Part shown: positions 1-8,378 of the stretch, one piece after another
How the letters are laid out: each line of letters begins with the position of its first letter
How positions within the stretch are numbered: position 1 is the stretch's first letter
Source of the DNA: JACDAN01 sp963842235
GTDB lineage: Bacteria; Actinomycetota; Thermoleophilia; Gaiellales; Gaiellaceae
Direction of reading: 5' to 3'
Length of the DNA: 64,000 bases
NCBI GenBank assembly: GCA_963842235.1
Contig: CAWJFT010000001.1
Span: 1,902,262 to 1,966,261 of the forward strand
Translations under genes and position numbers: made by a program
The notes under the pieces: generated by a model
Seen by the model: only the letters and a program-made list of their open reading frames with translations
What the model was told of the DNA's origin: nothing
Databases searched by the model: none

Positions 1-2
1 CC

Positions 3-113
3 GGACGAGAGCTCTGCGGCGCGTATGCGGCCGGAGATCCGGAACGGTTCCGTCGCCTCGTGACCGAACAGGTGCGAGTTCGCGACCTGCTCGAGGCCTA
101 CCCAAAAGGCTAG
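3..113 (+). CDS. C-terminal end of an unidentified protein (partial)
   Basis: An open frame enters from the left edge and ends at TAG 111-113, giving 36 visible residues. The segment is rich in Arg, Glu and Leu (for example ERFRRLVTEQVRVRDLLEAY) and reads like an amphipathic helical tail. Too little is visible to name a family. The codon use is GC-rich in third positions like that of the neighbours, which supports real coding. Confidence 0.5.
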   Translation, partial: GRELCGAYAAGDPERFRRLVTEQVRVRDLLEAYPKG

Positions 114-255
114 AACGTCTATGCAAGACCCTCCGATCGTGGGACGATGGTTCCGCGCTCGACCATGTGCGGCGGAGCACTACCGATCTCGGTGCACGGG
201 TCTGGCGCAGAAGAGGGGGCGGTTCCTCCTCGACTGATACCGAGGAGGAGATGGA

Positions 256-1017
256 GTGCGTCGCAAGTCTCGCGATTTGTTCCGCGTTCGGCGGGTCGTA
301 ACGCTCCTGCTCGTGGCCATGGCCGCGTCTACGGTCACGCTGACCGCGAGCGGGGCTCCGACGAGCCTGACCATGGCGCGGTTCGTCTCCCCGAGTCGCA
401 ACCTCTCCTGTGAGATGGCCGACCGAGCTGCGCGCGGCTCCTACGTGCACTGCCAGAGCAAGCGGCTGGCACACAGCGTCAGGATGACGCCGACCGGCCG
501 GCTGCGGCTCTGCCGCGGCGCCGGCTGTCTCGGAGATCGTGCCTCCAACGCGCGCGTGCTCGGCTACGGGCACCGGATTACCGTTGGGCGCTTCCAGTGC
601 CTCTCACAACACGCCGGCATCAGATGCACGGTGATTCGGTCCGGCAAGGGCTTTCTCATCGACAACGTCCGTCTGCACCGAGTCGGCACCCCGGCGTCCC
701 GGCGCTCCTCGTACCGCACCTTTCAGCTCACCTGGCCCTCTAGTGCGGGGCAAACGTTCGCCCATAACCTGAGCTTCGACTCAGCGCCAATTCGAGCGAT
801 GACCCTGCGCGTGTACGGGATTACGGTGCCGCGCGGGCTCGGTATGTCCTACATCGTCGCATGCGTGCACCGCGATCCTGCGTCCCTCGCTTGGGATTGG
901 ACCCAGACCGGCCGGGCTGTGCATATGACGGTCAAGATGACGACCGGCCGTTGCTACCTCCCGGGCCCGCAGGTCGCGGGAACCTCGGCGGCGATCACCG
1001 TCTGGATCGTGACCTAG
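256..1017 (+). CDS. Secreted protein, DUF6636-like
   Basis: This 253-residue protein starts at GTG 256 with a purine-rich Shine-Dalgarno (GAGGAGGAG, 242-250). An Arg/Lys-rich N-terminus precedes a hydrophobic stretch (residues about 12-32, VVTLLLVAMAASTVTL), which is a signal peptide ending near an Ala-Ser-Gly-Ala site. The mature part opens with FVSPSRNLSCEM, resembling the F-SPSGN-C motif of small secreted DUF6636-type proteins. It has about eight cysteines that could form disulfides outside the cell. No catalytic motif is visible. It stands alone ahead of the Kelch gene. The family call is by motif resemblance only. Confidence 0.55.
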   Translation: MRRKSRDLFRVRRVVTLLLVAMAASTVTLTASGAPTSLTMARFVSPSRNLSCEMADRAARGSYVHCQSKRLAHSVRMTPTGRLRLCRGAGCLGDRASNARVLGYGHRITVGRFQCLSQHAGIRCTVIRSGKGFLIDNVRLHRVGTPASRRSSYRTFQLTWPSSAGQTFAHNLSFDSAPIRAMTLRVYGITVPRGLGMSYIVACVHRDPASLAWDWTQTGRAVHMTVKMTTGRCYLPGPQVAGTSAAITVWIVT

Positions 1018-1043
1018 CGATCCACTAGCATCGCTCCCTCGCG

Positions 1044-1943
1044 ATGGCACGACTGCTCTGGCAACAGCGGCAGGACATCGGACCGGCGGCGCGCACCTAC
1101 GCCGGGATGACCTTCGTCCCATCGAAGGGACGATCGCTCCTCTTCGGGGGCTACACGGATGGTTCGCCGTCCTTTCTGAGCGACACATGGGAGTGGGACG
1201 GCGAAGAGTGGGTGCAGGTTGCCGACACCGGCCCGACTCCGCGCGTGCCCATGCTCACCTACGACTCAGCCCGGAATGTCGTGGTCCTTTTCGGCGGCAC
1301 CGGGGAGGACGGCGACGTCTTCGATACCTGGGAGTGGGACGGCGAGGCCTGGACGCAGATCGAGGACGAAGGTCCCCAGGCGCCCTGGTTCACCTCCAAC
1401 GTCGTGTACGACGCAGCGCGGCAGGTGACGGTTCTCGAGAGCGGCTCGGCGAGCTCCTTCGCAGGCAAGGGAACATGGGCGTGGGACGGCTCGGCTTGGA
1501 CGCAGCTCACCAACACCGGGCCGGCCGCGCGCCAGGTCTTGTCGCTCGCCTTCGACTCCGTGCGGGAGCGCGTCGTTCTCTTCGGCGGGCGCGACACGAC
1601 CAACTTGGAGCTGCAGAAGGACACGTGGGAGTGGGACGGAGTCGTCTGGAAAGAGGTTCAGGACATCGGCCCATCCCCGCGCCAGGGAAGCGGGATGGTC
1701 GGAACCGGCGACGATGTGTTGCTATTCGGCGGGTCTAACGAGGCTGGGCTGCTCGGAGACACCTGGGCGTGGGACGGCGAGCACTGGCGCCAGCGGCAGG
1801 ACATCGGCCCGTCTCCGCGGCACTCCCCGGGGATGGCCTGGGATGCCGGGCGAGATCGCGTGGTGCTCTTCGGGGGTGTGTCACCGAATCCGACGGCATC
1901 ACTCCTGGTTGGGGACACCTGGGAGGCGTTCGAAGCACCGTAA
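1044..1943 (+). CDS. Kelch-repeat beta-propeller protein
   Basis: The protein has 299 residues and five or six repeats of about 50 residues. Each repeat contains a D-TWEWDG--W-Q----GP-PR segment followed by a strand of the form R--VVLFGG. This is the Kelch/galactose-oxidase-type propeller pattern, in which the GG pair and spaced Trp define each blade. No signal peptide or enzymatic domain is visible, so it is likely a cytoplasmic or non-classically located binding propeller. The ATG at 1044 has no clear Shine-Dalgarno. It converges on the thermonuclease gene with only 9 bp between the stops. The substrate or partner is unknown. Confidence 0.75.
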   Translation: MARLLWQQRQDIGPAARTYAGMTFVPSKGRSLLFGGYTDGSPSFLSDTWEWDGEEWVQVADTGPTPRVPMLTYDSARNVVVLFGGTGEDGDVFDTWEWDGEAWTQIEDEGPQAPWFTSNVVYDAARQVTVLESGSASSFAGKGTWAWDGSAWTQLTNTGPAARQVLSLAFDSVRERVVLFGGRDTTNLELQKDTWEWDGVVWKEVQDIGPSPRQGSGMVGTGDDVLLFGGSNEAGLLGDTWAWDGEHWRQRQDIGPSPRHSPGMAWDAGRDRVVLFGGVSPNPTASLLVGDTWEAFEAP

Positions 1944-1952
1944 ACGTGCTGG

Positions 1953-2675
1953 TTACTCGCAGCCGAGCCCGTCGCCGTCGCCGTCGAGGCGATGCGGATC
2001 GGAGCCCGATCGACCCGAACCGGAGCGATGCCCAGGGCGTGGATGTCGGCGCAATCGAGGTCCGGCGGATACGGCGGCACGCAGCCTCCGGCGTAGTTCG
2101 GGTCGCACTTGCCGCTTGGGGGCGGCGTCCGGGATGGAGGCCCACTCTGGCCCGTCGACACCGCCCGGAAAGGATCCAACACCGTGGACGGGCAGGCCCG
2201 CCAGAGCCCGCGCTTCGTGGCCTTGGCGCTCCGAGCTGCCTGCATGAGCCAGCCGGCGTACCGGCCTCGATCGCCTCGATAGAAGTACGGCGCGGCCGCA
2301 CCCCGCCGCGTGAGCTCGAGGTTCACGTTCACACCGTTGCGCTTGACGTACCGGAGGAGCCGGCCGTAGCGGTCGACCCGGTCGAGCGCAGGATCTGCCT
2401 CGAGCACAACCTTCTTGCCGGGCGGCGCGAGGGCGAGCAGGGCAGTCCGCGCTGCGCGCGAGTAGCACTCTCCGGAGCCGAGCTCCGGCGTGTCGATCTG
2501 GAGCAGACGGACCCGTCGTCCATCTCGGAGCGTAAGCGTGTCGCCGTCGTAGACCGAGGCCACGACGGCGACTTCTGAGCTTCGGGCCGTCGCGAGCGCC
2601 CACAGACGTGCTGAGCGCCACCACCGCGATTGCCGCGATCGCGGCGGCGGCGCTCAACCCTTTGAGGACGCTCAC
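1953..2675 (-). CDS. Secreted thermonuclease (SNase fold) with C-terminal Excalibur-like motif, frameshifted
   Basis: The central reading frame (about 2563 to 2010) is a staphylococcal-nuclease domain. It shows SVYDGDTLTL, the substrate-binding RLLQIDTPE and DRYGRLLRYV, all typical of SNc enzymes that cleave DNA or RNA outside the cell. GTG 2675 shares its G with the pilC stop (TAGTG) and opens a signal peptide of about 27 residues (SVLKGLSAAAAIAAIAVVAL), but this lies in another frame. A shift is therefore needed near 2590. A second single-base shift near 2005 separates CDPNYAGGCVPP from the Ca-binding ending LDGDGDGLGCE, which stops at TAA 1953-1955. The gene is either recently broken or affected by two sequence errors. 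Its overlap with pilC suggests translational coupling. Confidence 0.75.
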   Translation of the reverse strand: MSVLKGLSAAAAIAAIAVVALSTSVGARDGPKLRSRRRGLGLRRRHAYAPRWTTGPSAPDRHAGARLRRVLLARSADCPARPRAARQEGCARGRSCARPGRPLRPAPPVRQAQRCEREPRAHAAGCGRAVLLSRRSRPVRRLAHAGSSERQGHEARALAGLPVHGVGSFPGGVDGPEWASIPDAAPKRQVRPELRRRLRAAVSAGPRLRRHPRPGHRSGSGRSGSDPHRLDGDGDGLGCE

Positions 2676-3886
2676 TACTTGATCAGCGTGAGCATCTTGA
2701 ACATCGGCATGTACATGGAGATGACGATGAGTCCCACCATCGCCCCCACGCCGATCATCAAGAGCGGCTCGATGATCGAGGTCAGCGACTGGATCGCCGT
2801 ATCGACCTCGTCCTCGTAGAAGTCCGCGACCTTGCCGAGCATCTTGTCGAGCTCTCCGGTCTCCTCGCCGACCTTGACCATGTGGCCGACCATCGCCGGG
2901 AACATGGGATCCTCGGACAGCGGCTGGCTGATCGGCGCTCCCTCGTGCACGCGGTTCTTCACGTTCTCGAGTGACTGCTCGACAACCCAGTTGCCCGACG
3001 TCGCGCCGGTGATCTCGAGCGCCTTGATGATGTCCACGCCGGCCGCGATCAGCGTCGCGAGCGTCCGCGAGACACGCGCCAGCGCGACCTTGTGGACAAC
3101 GGCGCCGATCTTCATCGGGATCTTGAGCTTGAAGCGGTCCCAGATCTGGCGGCCGCTCTCGGTCTGCTTCCAGCGGCGGAACGCGAAGAACAGGCCGATG
3201 AGGAGCGGGAAGATGATGAACCACCAGTGGCGCAGCAGGTTCGACATCCCCATCACGAACTGCGTCGGCTTCGGGAGCTCGCCGTTCAGATCCTCGAAGA
3301 TCTGCGCGAACACCGGAACGATGAACAGGAGCATGAAGGTGAGGACGAGCGACGCGAACGTGATGACGACGCTCGGATAGACCATCGCGCCCTTGACCCG
3401 GCGCCTGAGCTTGTTCTCCTTCTCGATCTGGGTCGCCGCGCGGTCGAGCACCTTGTCGAGCGTGCCCGAGGACTCGCCGGCCTCGATCATCGAGACATAG
3501 AGGCGGTTGAACACCTTCGGGTGCCGCGCGAACGCCTTCGAGAGCACCATGCCGCCCTCGACGTCAGACCGGATCTCGGCGATCACCTCGCGGAGGTACT
3601 TGTCCTCCGTCTGCTCCTCGAGCGTGACGAGAGCGGCGACAACGCTGACGCCGGCCTCGATCATCGTCGCGAGCTGGCGCGAGAAGACCTGGAGGTTCTT
3701 CGGCTTGACCTTCTTGAAGGCGGTCCGCGCGCCGCGCTCGCCGCTCGCCGAGCGCTCGCTCAGCGACTGCGGGAGCAGCCCGCGGGTCTGCAGCTGCTCG
3801 CGCGCCGCCGCGAGGTCGGGCGCATGGATCTCGCCGCTGAGCTCGATGCCTTGCGCGTTGATTGCGTCGTAGGTGAATGCGGCCAT
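2675..3886 (-). CDS. pilC: Type IV pilus inner-membrane platform protein PilC
   Basis: The 403-residue protein has the normal PilC/GspF length. Two homologous T2SSF domains (residues about 70-190 and 270-395) each carry a cytoplasmic helical bundle followed by membrane segments. Hydrophobic segments are visible near residues 170-195, 220-240 and 375-397. Characteristic stretches include FSRQLATMIEAGVSVVAAL and the second-domain copy ARVSRTLATLIAAGVDIIKAL. PilC anchors the PilB and PilT motors to the assembly complex. The frame is intact, in contrast to most of its neighbours. The gene lies between a minor pilin and the thermonuclease, and its stop overlaps the next start by one base. Confidence 0.93.
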   Translation of the reverse strand: MAAFTYDAINAQGIELSGEIHAPDLAAAREQLQTRGLLPQSLSERSASGERGARTAFKKVKPKNLQVFSRQLATMIEAGVSVVAALVTLEEQTEDKYLREVIAEIRSDVEGGMVLSKAFARHPKVFNRLYVSMIEAGESSGTLDKVLDRAATQIEKENKLRRRVKGAMVYPSVVITFASLVLTFMLLFIVPVFAQIFEDLNGELPKPTQFVMGMSNLLRHWWFIIFPLLIGLFFAFRRWKQTESGRQIWDRFKLKIPMKIGAVVHKVALARVSRTLATLIAAGVDIIKALEITGATSGNWVVEQSLENVKNRVHEGAPISQPLSEDPMFPAMVGHMVKVGEETGELDKMLGKVADFYEDEVDTAIQSLTSIIEPLLMIGVGAMVGLIVISMYMPMFKMLTLIK

Positions 3887-3918
3887 CTTCTAGTTCCTCG
3901 TCTTTCTCATCGGCTCCG

Positions 3919-4441
3919 CTAGCCGGTTGCTTGATCGAAAGTGGACGTCTCGCGGAAGAGCTCTTTCGCGTGGTCGTGTTGCCGGGTCGCGAACGACGAT
4001 CGTGATCGAGCTTCGCGGGCAGCGGTCGTCGCTCGACGACGTACGTGTCGACCCAGTGTGGGCGAAGCGTCCGCGCCGCCGAGCGTTCCGACTGCGCACT
4101 TCCACCGGATCGCGTTGTCGACGCGGTAGCTGCGTCCGTCACGGCCGATGTGAGCGGCAGTGCTTCGCGAAGCAGTCGGCCGAGGCTCGACGTCAGGCGC
4201 TCGCCGGGACGTGACGGAGTCGAGGTAGATCGCAGCGAATTCGGAACTTCCGGTAGCCCTCCATCTGCTTGTCGGCGAGCGGCGGCCGCGGTGGACTCGT
4301 CCCCGGCGCGCTTGACCGCGAGATGCCCGAGCTCAGCGCTGCGACGATCGCCGTGATCCCGACGACCATCACGGTCATCGCGATCAACAGCTCGACGAGC
4401 CCGAAGCCGGACTCCTCACGAGCGCGAGTCGAAAGGGTCAC
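3919..4441 (-). pseudogene. PilV-like minor prepilin, multiply frameshifted
   Basis: GTG 4441 opens a prepilin N-terminus, EESGFGLVELLIAMTVMVVG, with the G/F cleavage site and Glu at +5 expected for PilD processing. AGGAG overlapping the pilO stop is its ribosome site. Downstream, coherent coding moves between frames: ADKQMEGYRKF, then AAIYLDSVTSRRAPDVEPR and GRSYRVDNAIRWKCAVGTLG, then VDTYVV, then SSITIVVRDPAT, then KELFRETSTFDQATG with TAG at 3919-3921. At least four single-base shifts are needed. Codon sense is preserved on both sides of each shift, so the changes are recent or are sequencing errors. A role in pilus initiation or adhesion is inferred from the family. Confidence 0.7.
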
Positions 4442-4453
4442 GGCCGGACGCTC

Positions 4454-5386
4454 CTAGTACCGGACGAGCTGCCGGATGTAGGCGGTTCGATAGCCGCGCG
4501 CGTGCACGTGCGCCGCCGCGCGCTCGACGCCGGCGCTCGTAGCTGTACATGCCGCTGTAGACGACCCAGTAGCCCGGGCGGAGCCGGTTCCGAGTCGAAG
4601 ACCGGAGAACGGCGGCGCCGCGAACGCCGTGGGCGCGCGCGGAGCGGGCGAAACGCACCGCCTGGGCTCGACTGTGCGACGTCGGAATCGAAGCGAGCAC
4701 GACGGTCTAGCCGACCCTCGGCGCCCGCCTACCCGGCGTACCGACGATGATGCGCCGCGGAACCTGCGGGGCGCGGTCGCGGTCGTGGTCGCGGCTGTAT
4801 CGGCACTGGCGGTTGCCGGGGCTGCCGCGCCGCCGAACTTGTACGCGTTGAGCGTCATCGTGGCCTGGACGAGTGACTTGTCGGAGTTACTGTCGAACTG
4901 GATCTGGTCGACGCTGTACAGCCGGCCCTTCGCACGCACTTTCTCCGCCGACGCCCGGACCTGGCTCCTGAGCAGGCCGACGAAGTTCGTGATGCCGAGA
5001 TAGCGCCCTTCGACCACCACGGTCATGGGAATCGCCTCGTAGCCGGTGAGCGGAGCGGTCGCCGACGGCGTCACGCTGTTGACCCGAACGCGAGTCGACT
5101 TGGCGGCCCAGGACAGCTGTCGCAGGATCTGCGACATGCGAGCCTGATCCGGCATCGCCCTCACGAGCGCGCGGGCCTCCTTCGCGGTGGCCTTCTTCTG
5201 GCCGCCGCCGTTGAGGGACTCAGCGAGCTGGAGCGCGCTGCGCGACTCGTCGATCTTTCCCTGAAGCTCGGCCGCCTTCGACCGCTGTGGCGAGACGACG
5301 GCGAACCAGCCGACGAGAATGACCGCGACCAACCCGACCGCCGCGATGGCGATGGCGGTTCTTTGCGAGAGCTTCTCGATCATCAC
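4454..5386 (-). CDS. pilO: PilO-like pilus alignment protein with a possible SPOR-like tail
   Basis: The start (GTG 5386 or ATG 5383) overlaps the pilN stop. Residues about 10-30 form one transmembrane helix (AIAIAAVGLVAVILVGWFAV). A periplasmic coiled coil follows, then a ferredoxin-like PilO region (PMTVVVEGRYLGITNFVGLL). After about residue 205 the frame becomes low-complexity and Arg-rich. In a neighbouring frame (about 4560-4690) the segment RPGYWVVYSGMYS appears, and the original frame ends with AAAHVHARGYRTAYIRQLVRY. Together these resemble a SPOR peptidoglycan-binding repeat interrupted by one or two shifts. PilO with PilN and PilM links the cytoplasmic and outer parts of the pilus machine. 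Confidence 0.8.
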   Translation of the reverse strand: MMIEKLSQRTAIAIAAVGLVAVILVGWFAVVSPQRSKAAELQGKIDESRSALQLAESLNGGGQKKATAKEARALVRAMPDQARMSQILRQLSWAAKSTRVRVNSVTPSATAPLTGYEAIPMTVVVEGRYLGITNFVGLLRSQVRASAEKVRAKGRLYSVDQIQFDSNSDKSLVQATMTLNAYKFGGAAAPATASADTAATTTATAPRRFRGASSSVRRVGGRRGSARPSCSLRFRRRTVEPRRCVSPAPRAPTAFAAPPFSGLRLGTGSARATGSSTAACTATSAGVERAAAHVHARGYRTAYIRQLVRY

Positions 5387-6027
5387 TTACCTCCCGTGGA
5401 GCTGAGGTTCGCTCCGATCGTGAACTGCACTGCCTTGCCGCCCCTGCCCGTGTCTGCGCGCGTGCTCTGCTGGAGCGACACGTCGGAGAGCCAGGGCAGG
5501 ACGGAGAGTCGGTCGATGACGCGTGCGACGGCCTTCTGCGAGCTGGTGAAGCCCGTGACGACGAAGGCGGTCGGCGTCGAACCTGATGTCGCGGTAGTTG
5601 TGGTCGAGGTTGTAGGAGCCGTCGAGGCTGAGACCGTCGGAGTCGGCGACTGAGCCTGGAGACTCTGGAGCCGGACGTTCGCCGGAAGCACGCGGGCGAG
5701 GTCGCGGAGGACCTGCTCCCACGTGATCCGCTGCGACGTGACGGTCGTCACTGCATTGCGGCGCGCCGCGACGTTCGCGCGAGCCGCCTGAGCGGATGCG
5801 GCCGTCGCCTGGGCGGCAGCCACCTGCTGCTCGAGGCCGTCGAGCGTCGCCTGCTTGTCCGAGACGGCGCTGTGAGCCTGGACGAACGCTGCGCCGAAGA
5901 GGACGGTGACGACGCCGGCTGCAGCCGCGGCGGTGACGAGCACGCGCTTGGCCGAGCCGCCGTCGGCGACTGCGCCCCAGCGCTTGTGGCGAATCGCGCC
6001 TGCGGGAAGGAGATTGATGGCCTCCAT
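5383..6027 (-). CDS. pilN: Type IV pilus alignment protein PilN
   Basis: The protein has 214 residues and begins MEAINLLPAGA, the conserved PilN N-terminal motif that docks into PilM in the cytoplasm. A transmembrane helix lies at residues about 28-50 (VLVTAAAAAGVVTVLFGAAFV), followed by a coiled coil (residues 55-100) and a small alpha/beta domain. A Thr/Ser-rich insertion sits at residues about 135-155 (STAPTTSTTTTATSG). Its ATG overlaps the pilM stop by one base and its TGA overlaps the pilO start, so the three genes form one coupled pilMNO unit. The frame is intact. Confidence 0.9.
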   Translation of the reverse strand: MEAINLLPAGAIRHKRWGAVADGGSAKRVLVTAAAAAGVVTVLFGAAFVQAHSAVSDKQATLDGLEQQVAAAQATAASAQAARANVAARRNAVTTVTSQRITWEQVLRDLARVLPANVRLQSLQAQSPTPTVSASTAPTTSTTTTATSGSTPTAFVVTGFTSSQKAVARVIDRLSVLPWLSDVSLQQSTRADTGRGGKAVQFTIGANLSSTGGK

Positions 6028-7209
6028 CAGTCCTCCACCCCCAGTCCGATCGCGACGGCGAGCGAGGGAAGATCCTCACCCGCAGCAACCGAATCCGCGA
6101 CCTTCGCCCGGACGAGCGGGTCGGCCCGGCGAACCCGAACGCGCGTCAGGCGCTCGAGCTCTTCGGGCAGGCCCGGCATCCGGCTGGTGCCGCCTGAAAC
6201 CAAGATCTCGCCGATCGCGAGCGAGCCGGGCTGGCCCTGGTAGAACTGCAGCGAGGCGACGAGCTCGCGCGCAAGCGTCTGGAGCTCGCGCCGCACCGCC
6301 TCTCGGGCCTGCGCGGCTCTGTCGTCGCGCCATCGCGTCGAGCGAGGCGCTCGCCTCCAGCGAGAGGCCGAGCTTGAGCTCGGCCGCCTCGGCGGCCGAG
6401 ATGTTCAGCTGGCGCTCGATCGCGCCGGTGAGCGTCGACCCGCCCCACTCCAGGACGCGCGTGAAGTCACACACGGCGCCGTCGGAGATGGCGAGCGTCG
6501 TGCGCTCGTGGCCAATCGTGACGGCAACGAGAGCAGCTTCGCCACCCTCCGGTCTCTCCGCCGGAGCGGCGACCGCGCGCAGGAGCCCAAACGCCTCGAG
6601 ATCGATGCCGGCGAGCTCGATGCCCGCCTGCTTGAAGGCGTCCGTGTAGCGGTCGATCGACTCGCGGTAGGCGGCAACGACGAGGATGCGGCGGCTGCGC
6701 TTGCCGGCGCCGTCGACGCTCTCGCTCAGCACCTTGTAGTCGAGCACCGCCTGGTCGAGCGGGATCCCGACAGCCTCGTGCGCGCGGAACCGGACCGCGT
6801 TCGCGAGCTGAGCATCGTCGTCGATGCCGGCGACCTCGAAGGCGCGGACGCCGATCCGGTTGGTCGCAACGCCGAGGCGAACGCCGCGGCGGGGCAGCGC
6901 GTGCTTGGTGAAGAACTCGTCGAGCGCTTTGGCGAGCGCCGGAACCGAACGAACCTCGCCGCCCGCTACCACGCCGGCCGGGAGATCTTCCCGGGCGAGC
7001 TGGAGCACATGCGGCGAGCCGTTGTTGGCGACGCGCGAGGCCGCGAGCTGCGTGGCGCCGATCTTGATGCCGACGAGCTCGCCTTTGGTCTTGCGCGGAC
7101 GACTCCGCGCTTGCTTTCCGTTGGATCCCTGAAGAGCCGGCGCGGGCTTCTTGGCCCGCTTCGGCCTCTTCACGAGATCCGAGAGCTTGATTTCCTTCTT
7201 GAGATCCAT
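6027..7209 (-). CDS. pilM: Actin-like pilus assembly ATPase PilM, one frameshift
   Basis: ATG 7209 follows the pilT1 stop by 2 nt. Motifs of the PilM/FtsA-like fold include LVGIKIGATQLAASRV (phosphate 1), an LEWGGSTLTGAIERQL region, and LVSGGTSRMPGLPEELERL (adenosine motif) near the C-terminus. The N-terminus is Lys-rich (about 45 residues) and precedes the fold. The frame is lost after SLEASASLDAMARRQ and resumes as RRELQTLARELVASLQFY, so one single-base shift lies at about 6310-6330. In the family PilM is a cytoplasmic ring protein that binds the PilN N-terminus and ATP. The stop overlaps the pilN ATG. Confidence 0.87.
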
Positions 7210-7211
7210 GT

Positions 7212-8361
7212 TCACCTTTCGGCGGCCAAGCGGAGGCCGTCGGTCGGAAGGACGGGGTCGGCGGTGAAGTCGATGTGACCGGCGCGCTCGAGGAGGCCCT
7301 GGAGCTGGTCCGGCCGGCTCGAGCGTGAGTACGCAACCTCGGAGGTGATCACGCGACGGAGCGTCAGGTCGGCGAGCGACTGCTCCATCGTCTGCATGCC
7401 GCGCGAGGAGCTCGTCTGCATGACGGAGTAGATCTGCTCGATCTTCGCCTGCCGGATCAGGTTCCGGACGGCGTCGTCGGGGACGAGAATCTCGAGCGCC
7501 GCCGTACGGCCGAGGCCGTCGGCCGTCGGGACGAGGTTCTGCGTGACGACGCCCTGCAGCGTCGCCGCGAGCTGCACGCGCACCTGCTGCTGCTGCGCGG
7601 CCGGGAAGGCGTCGATGACGCGGTCGATCGTCTGCGGCGCGCTCTGGGTGTGCAGCGTCGCGAAGACGAGGTGGCCGGTCTCGGCGGCGGTCAGCGCCGT
7701 CGCGATCGTCTCGAGGTCGCGCATCTCGCCGACGAGGATCACGTCGGGGTCCTGGCGGAGCGCGGCGCGAAGGCCCTCGGCGAACGACGTCGCGTCCTCG
7801 CCGATCTCGCGCTGGTTGACGATGCAGCGCCGGTGGTTGTGGAGGAACTCGATCGGATCCTCGATCGTGAGGATGTGGTCGGTGCGCGTGCGGTTGATCC
7901 GGTCGATCAGCGAGGCGAGCGTCGTCGACTTGCCCGACCCGGTCGGGCCGGTCACGAGAACGAGGCCACGCGGCAGCTCACCGAGCTCGTAGAGGCGCTC
8001 GGGCATCCCGAGCTCCTCGAGCGTCTTGATCCGCGCCGGGATCTGCCGGAACGCTGCGCCGAGGCTGGCGCGCTGGAAGTACGCGTTGACGCGGAAGCGC
8101 GCGAGCCCGGGGATCGAGTACGAGAAGTCGAACTGGCGCTTCGTCTCGAGCTGCTTCTGCTGCTCCGTGGAAAGGATGCGATAGATGAGCACCCGGATGT
8201 CCTCGGGCTCCATCTGCGGTGTCTCGGGCAGGCGCTCGAGGTTCCCGTTCACGCGGATGACGGGGGGCGAGCCGGCTGAGATGTGGAGGTCGGACGCTTC
8301 GCGCTCGACCGGCCAGCTTCAGAAGCTCATCAATGGAATGGATCTGCGTTGGAGTAGTCAC
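7212..8361 (-). CDS. pilT: Pilus retraction ATPase PilT (copy 1), one frameshift
   Basis: The ATG at 8361 begins MTTPTQIHSIDELLKLA, the usual PilT N-terminus. One shift at about 8300-8325 is needed to join it to SDLHISAGSPPVIRVNGNL, where the rest of the protein resumes. The hexameric ATPase core carries Walker A GPTGSGKSTTL, the Asp box TIEDPIEFLH, Walker B-region DPDVILVGEMRD and the His box GHLVFATLHT. PilT depolymerises pili and drives twitching. Its stop lies 2 nt before the pilM start. A second PilT-type gene occurs at 14.5-15.7 kb. Confidence 0.9.
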
Positions 8362-8378
8362 TCAGACCTCTTTCGGCG

